DNA of 8,331 bases from Gp6-AA40 sp050742535 (GTDB lineage Bacteria > Acidobacteriota > Vicinamibacteria > Vicinamibacterales > UBA2999): positions 1 to 8,331 of the forward strand of contig JBOGIQ010000274.1 in the NCBI GenBank assembly GCA_050742535.1. Direction: 5' to 3'. Both the position numbers and the translations under genes were made by a program. Position 1 is the stretch's first letter. Every line of letters starts with the position of its first letter. Below are positions 6,345-8,331 of the stretch, piece after piece. The notes below the pieces were generated by a model. The model was not told the origin of the DNA. It made no database searches and saw only the letters and a program-made list of their open reading frames with translations.

Positions 6345-7019
6345 TCAGGCGACGGCTGCCTGTCCGGACGGATGAACGACGAGGACGTGACAGGGCGCAT
6401 CGCGGAGCATTTCTCGGAGTTGCGAGAGAAATGCCGTGCCGCCATCTCGTCGTCCGAGCACAATCAAGTCCGCGTGGATCTCATGTGCAGATCGAAGGAC
6501 GTCTTCGTTCGACGAGCCTTTCGCCACGTGAACGTCGACCAGTCCTGGAAACCTGGTCTCGACGAAGACACGTCTCCGAACCTCCTCGGACACCTGCGCG
6601 AGGAATGTCACCTGCTCGGCGGTCGCGTCGGGGAGCCTCGGCACCAGATGCAGGGCAGTTACCTTGGCCCGATGCGTGACTCCGAGAGTGATCGCATAGC
6701 ACAGCGCCGCGTGTGACGCGGCGCTGAGCGCCCCGTGACCGTCGTCTTCGAACTCGACGAGGCAAAGAATGTGGTGCCACGGCGATTCCGCTGCGGTGGA
6801 CGTCGAGCGCCTTCCGGAACTCGTTTCCATGTCAGCCCGCCGATAGCTCCCGTCATCGAGGGCGCGAAGGAATCCGGCGCTGACGAGTGCGCGCAGCGCC
6901 GAGGCGCCTGTCGATGCGCTGACGTCACAGAGACGTTGCACCTGTGGCTCTGTGAGGCGAAGGCCTGGCATCGCCGTGAACTCGTCTCGTAGTCGCCGAA
7001 TCACCGCCACAACGCTCAT
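6345..7019 (-). CDS. Universal stress protein with N-terminal winged-helix-like domain
   Basis: This 224-residue protein is the first gene of the operon. Residues about 4-61 form a compact helical domain resembling a winged helix (RLRDEFTAMPGLRLTEPQVQ, then ASALRALVSAGFLRALDDGSYRR, which fits a recognition helix plus wing). A polar linker (62-80) leads to a UspA domain at about 81-217 (HHILCLVEF, ADLIVLGRRDGG, PCHVLVVH). The UspA ATP motif is essentially absent: G189 is followed by D192 and no later Gly-Ser, so it probably does not bind ATP the usual way. The N-terminal domain could bind DNA and make this a stress-sensing autoregulator. I chose ATG 7019 because the domain begins directly there. 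The frame is open to a GTG at 7067, and neither start has a good ribosome-binding site. Confidence 0.82.
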   Translation of the reverse strand: MSVVAVIRRLRDEFTAMPGLRLTEPQVQRLCDVSASTGASALRALVSAGFLRALDDGSYRRADMETSSGRRSTSTAAESPWHHILCLVEFEDDGHGALSAASHAALCYAITLGVTHRAKVTALHLVPRLPDATAEQVTFLAQVSEEVRRRVFVETRFPGLVDVHVAKGSSNEDVLRSAHEIHADLIVLGRRDGGTAFLSQLREMLRDAPCHVLVVHPSGQAAVA

Positions 7020-7065
7020 GCTTGAGAGAGAGGCAATGAGCGGTCCCGGTCGCGGCCAACACGAC

Positions 7066-7194
7066 ACGTCGTTTCTCAGGCGAATTGCGACATTTCTAAT
7101 CTTGCCGCCCGCGCAGCCGTTTCACCGTGGAACGGGGCTTTCAGAATGAAATGCCTGTTCAATCGAATTCCACGGATCGTGCCTGAAACGACGT
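7066..7194. repeat. Outer inverted repeat, 10-bp perfect arms
   Basis: ACGTCGTTTC (7066-7075) is the exact reverse complement of GAAACGACGT (7185-7194). Allowing a 2-base insertion (TC) in the left arm, pairing continues through AGGC/GCCT to about 7081 and 7181. The arms are 109 bases apart and enclose a second inverted repeat. No direct repeat flanks the structure. It could be a miniature element, a pair of operator half-sites or a large leader hairpin. Confidence 0.55.
7125..7175. repeat. Inner inverted repeat, 8-bp perfect arms
   Basis: CCGTGGAA (7125-7132) pairs perfectly with TTCCACGG (7168-7175), leaving a 35-base loop. There is no T tract on either side, so it does not look like a Rho-independent terminator. 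It lies between the end of the remnant gene and the stress operon. Confidence 0.5.
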
Positions 7195-7195
7195 C

Positions 7196-7546
7196 TCACC
7201 GAACCGCCAGCCCCGGGCGCTCCACTTGCCGCTTGACGTGTTCCAGATAACCGCGGACGCCATTTCGCGAACGCCGATTGATGAGGGACCGGAGGAGTGG
7301 TCCCGTGAGACCCGTCACGCCATCGATGCGCGAGCGCGTGATCGAGACCAGATAAAACCCAGAGCCGTCTTGCGCACGCTCTCCTTCGACAAGGAAGCGC
7401 AGTTCGAGCGCCGACCGGAAATAGTGGCTGGCATACAGCTGCTTGATCGCGATTACGTAGGGGACGTGTGGTGGCGAGCGCCGGGGCAGTCTCTGCGTCG
7501 TGACGTGGTTCATTCGGACGGCCGGTTTCAGGTCGAAGTCGACCAC
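7196..7546 (-). pseudogene. C-terminal fragment of an unrecognised protein
   Basis: The frame ending at TGA 7196 has a protein-like sequence from about 7552 to the end: YWSVVDFDLKPAVRMNHVTT, then KQLYASHYFRSALELRFLV, GFYLVSITRSRIDGVTGLTG and a basic helical tail. Upstream of 7552 the same frame runs into the DUF2090 gene and reads as an Arg/Pro-rich shadow, so the natural N-terminus is missing. Possible starts are GTG 7546 or ATG 7513, neither with a ribosome-binding site. The YASHYF...GFYLV...RSRxDGxTG pattern resembles, from memory, the C-terminal part of conserved secreted hypothetical proteins of about 250-280 residues. I infer a truncated remnant, but a short genuine gene of 105-116 codons cannot be excluded. 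Confidence 0.5.
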
Positions 7547-7566
7547 CGACCAATAGAAGGCAGCAA

Positions 7567-8331
7567 TTAGGTGTGCCCTCCCTCGTTTTCCCAGCGCGCA
7601 ATCGCGCGGCGCGCGATCCGCTCGGATTCGCGGTCCTGAAGGGCCTGCCGTTCGAAAATGTCGACCCATTCCTGATAGCGGTGGGCGACGATCTCGACGG
7701 CCGCGGCGCGTGTGATCCGCTGCGCCCGCCAGTCGACCAGCGCATCCCAGAACGTGGTACGTCCCACTGCGAATCCGACGAATCCAGGAACAGTGGCGGC
7801 CGTCGTCAGCCACGTTCTGACGCGGTCAGCATCGGCCCCACGGCCGAGCACGATGCAGTTGACCTTATCCCGACCCCTGCGGCGCGCCGCCGCAACGACC
7901 TTGATGCACTCAACCCGCCTGTCGATCCCTTCGACCTTCCACACGTCGGGCTCGACACCAGCCGCCTGCAATTGGTGAATTGCTTGAACCATGAGCCCTG
8001 GACGCAACTCGGAATCGTACCGATGCTCGTCGCCTCCCACCGTCGCCACCTGTGCCGGCTCGGGAGGCACCAGGAGCTCGAACATGAACAACCGTCTGTT
8101 GCGGCGCAGGTAATCGGACAGCCGTTGCAGTCGGGTGGCTTGCCGCAGATTCATCGCGGCGTCGCCCTGAGGGTTGTAGCGAACCAGGACCTTGCAATAC
8201 GTTGGATTGATTCTTTCGATGTGGTGTGCGAAGTCTGCTCCGAACTCCAGGACGAATTCTTTCTGCCCGCTTCGCTCGACCGGACACGCGGTCAGGTACC
8301 CCTTCCCAGACGCGTCCTGCAGGATTGGGGC
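7567..8331 (-). CDS. DUF2090 (IolC C-terminal-like, putative aldolase-type) protein, N-terminus outside window
   Basis: The last 254 residues are present; the frame is open to the right edge, and the ATG at 8154 is internal. Family signatures include PVERSGQKEFVLEFG, KVLVRYNPQGDAAMN, RRLFMFELLVPP, YDSELRPGLMVQAI, GVEPDVWKVEGID, NCIVLGRGAD and VGFAVGRTTFWDAL, followed by a charged helical tail. This domain is found fused to IolC (5-dehydro-2-deoxygluconokinase) in myo-inositol catabolism and also alone, and it is annotated as a TIM-barrel aldolase-like domain acting on 2-deoxy-5-keto-gluconate 6-phosphate. Whether a kinase half lies upstream cannot be seen. No other inositol gene is in the window, so its substrate is uncertain. 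It is a cytoplasmic enzyme by sequence, with no membrane segment in the visible part. Confidence 0.85.
   Translation of the reverse strand, partial: APILQDASGKGYLTACPVERSGQKEFVLEFGADFAHHIERINPTYCKVLVRYNPQGDAAMNLRQATRLQRLSDYLRRNRRLFMFELLVPPEPAQVATVGGDEHRYDSELRPGLMVQAIHQLQAAGVEPDVWKVEGIDRRVECIKVVAAARRRGRDKVNCIVLGRGADADRVRTWLTTAATVPGFVGFAVGRTTFWDALVDWRAQRITRAAAVEIVAHRYQEWVDIFERQALQDRESERIARRAIARWENEGGHT

Larger units (their letters stand above)
7020..7195. promoter_or_regulatory. Presumed promoter/leader region of the stress operon
   Basis: The 176 bases before the first gene of the operon must hold its promoter if the operon has its own. I find no convincing -35/-10 pair. A TAGAAA (7099-7094 on the minus strand) is a weak -10 candidate without a matching -35. 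The region is dominated by two nested inverted repeats, listed separately. Confidence 0.35.

Noticed and set aside
7125..7175. Rho-independent terminator at the inner inverted repeat
   Set aside because: The loop is 35 bases and neither strand has a T tract after the stem.
7122..7745. A 207-codon minus-strand open frame overlapping the DUF2090 and remnant genes
   Set aside because: It is in a different phase from both protein-like frames and reads as an Arg/Ser/Pro-rich shadow.
1..8331. CRISPR array, tRNA or rRNA genes
   Set aside because: No regularly spaced direct repeats, cloverleaf-like segments or rRNA-like conserved blocks were seen on either strand.

Overview
This is a GC-rich bacterial window in which every gene I can support lies on the minus strand, so genes are transcribed from right to left. 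No rRNA, tRNA or other phylogenetic marker is present. The gene types (a winged-helix/universal-stress-protein fusion, a short RaiA/HPF-like protein, a tandem UspA, an orphan DUF2090 protein and a large membrane NACHT ATPase) suggest a soil or sediment bacterium, possibly Acidobacteriota (Vicinamibacteria-like). That assignment is an inference from gene style only.

Layout, in transcription order. (1) 8331-7567: the C-terminal 254 residues of a DUF2090 (IolC C-terminal-like) protein whose start lies outside the window. (2) About 7546-7196: what looks like the C-terminal half of an unrecognised protein with no credible start, probably a remnant. (3) 7195-7020: an intergenic stretch with two nested inverted repeats. 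(4) 7019-4664: a tight stress/dormancy-type operon of winged-helix UspA fusion, short HPF/RaiA-like ribosome-associated protein, tandem UspA, a 58-residue membrane protein and an unrecognised protein. The gaps are 11, 20 and 22 nt and then a 4-nt ATGA overlap. (5) 4672-3299: an apparently intact 1374-bp IS3-family, IS3-group element with 25-bp imperfect terminal inverted repeats, a 3-bp target duplication (GTC) and an A6G -1 frameshift signal joining OrfA to OrfB. It has inserted into the last operon gene, whose reading frame now ends inside the element's terminal repeat. (6) 3087-1: the N-terminal 1029 residues of a very large protein that runs off the left edge without a stop. It is easily missed because it has no stop codon in the window.

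The most notable object is that left-hand gene. It has a signal peptide or N-terminal anchor, about 500 residues that look like a beta-propeller sensor (including a Reg_prop-like motif), a beta-rich Ig-like stalk, one strong transmembrane segment with a second weaker hydrophobic stretch, and then a NACHT/STAND NTPase with clear Walker A (K710) and Walker B (D782) motifs. This is the architecture of a one-component transmembrane signalling protein in which a STAND ATPase replaces the usual histidine kinase or DNA-binding output. Its effector end is outside the window.

The operon reads as a cell-survival module: ribosome hibernation combined with two UspA-type proteins and a small membrane partner. 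Functional roles are inferred from family membership; no search or structure prediction could be run here.
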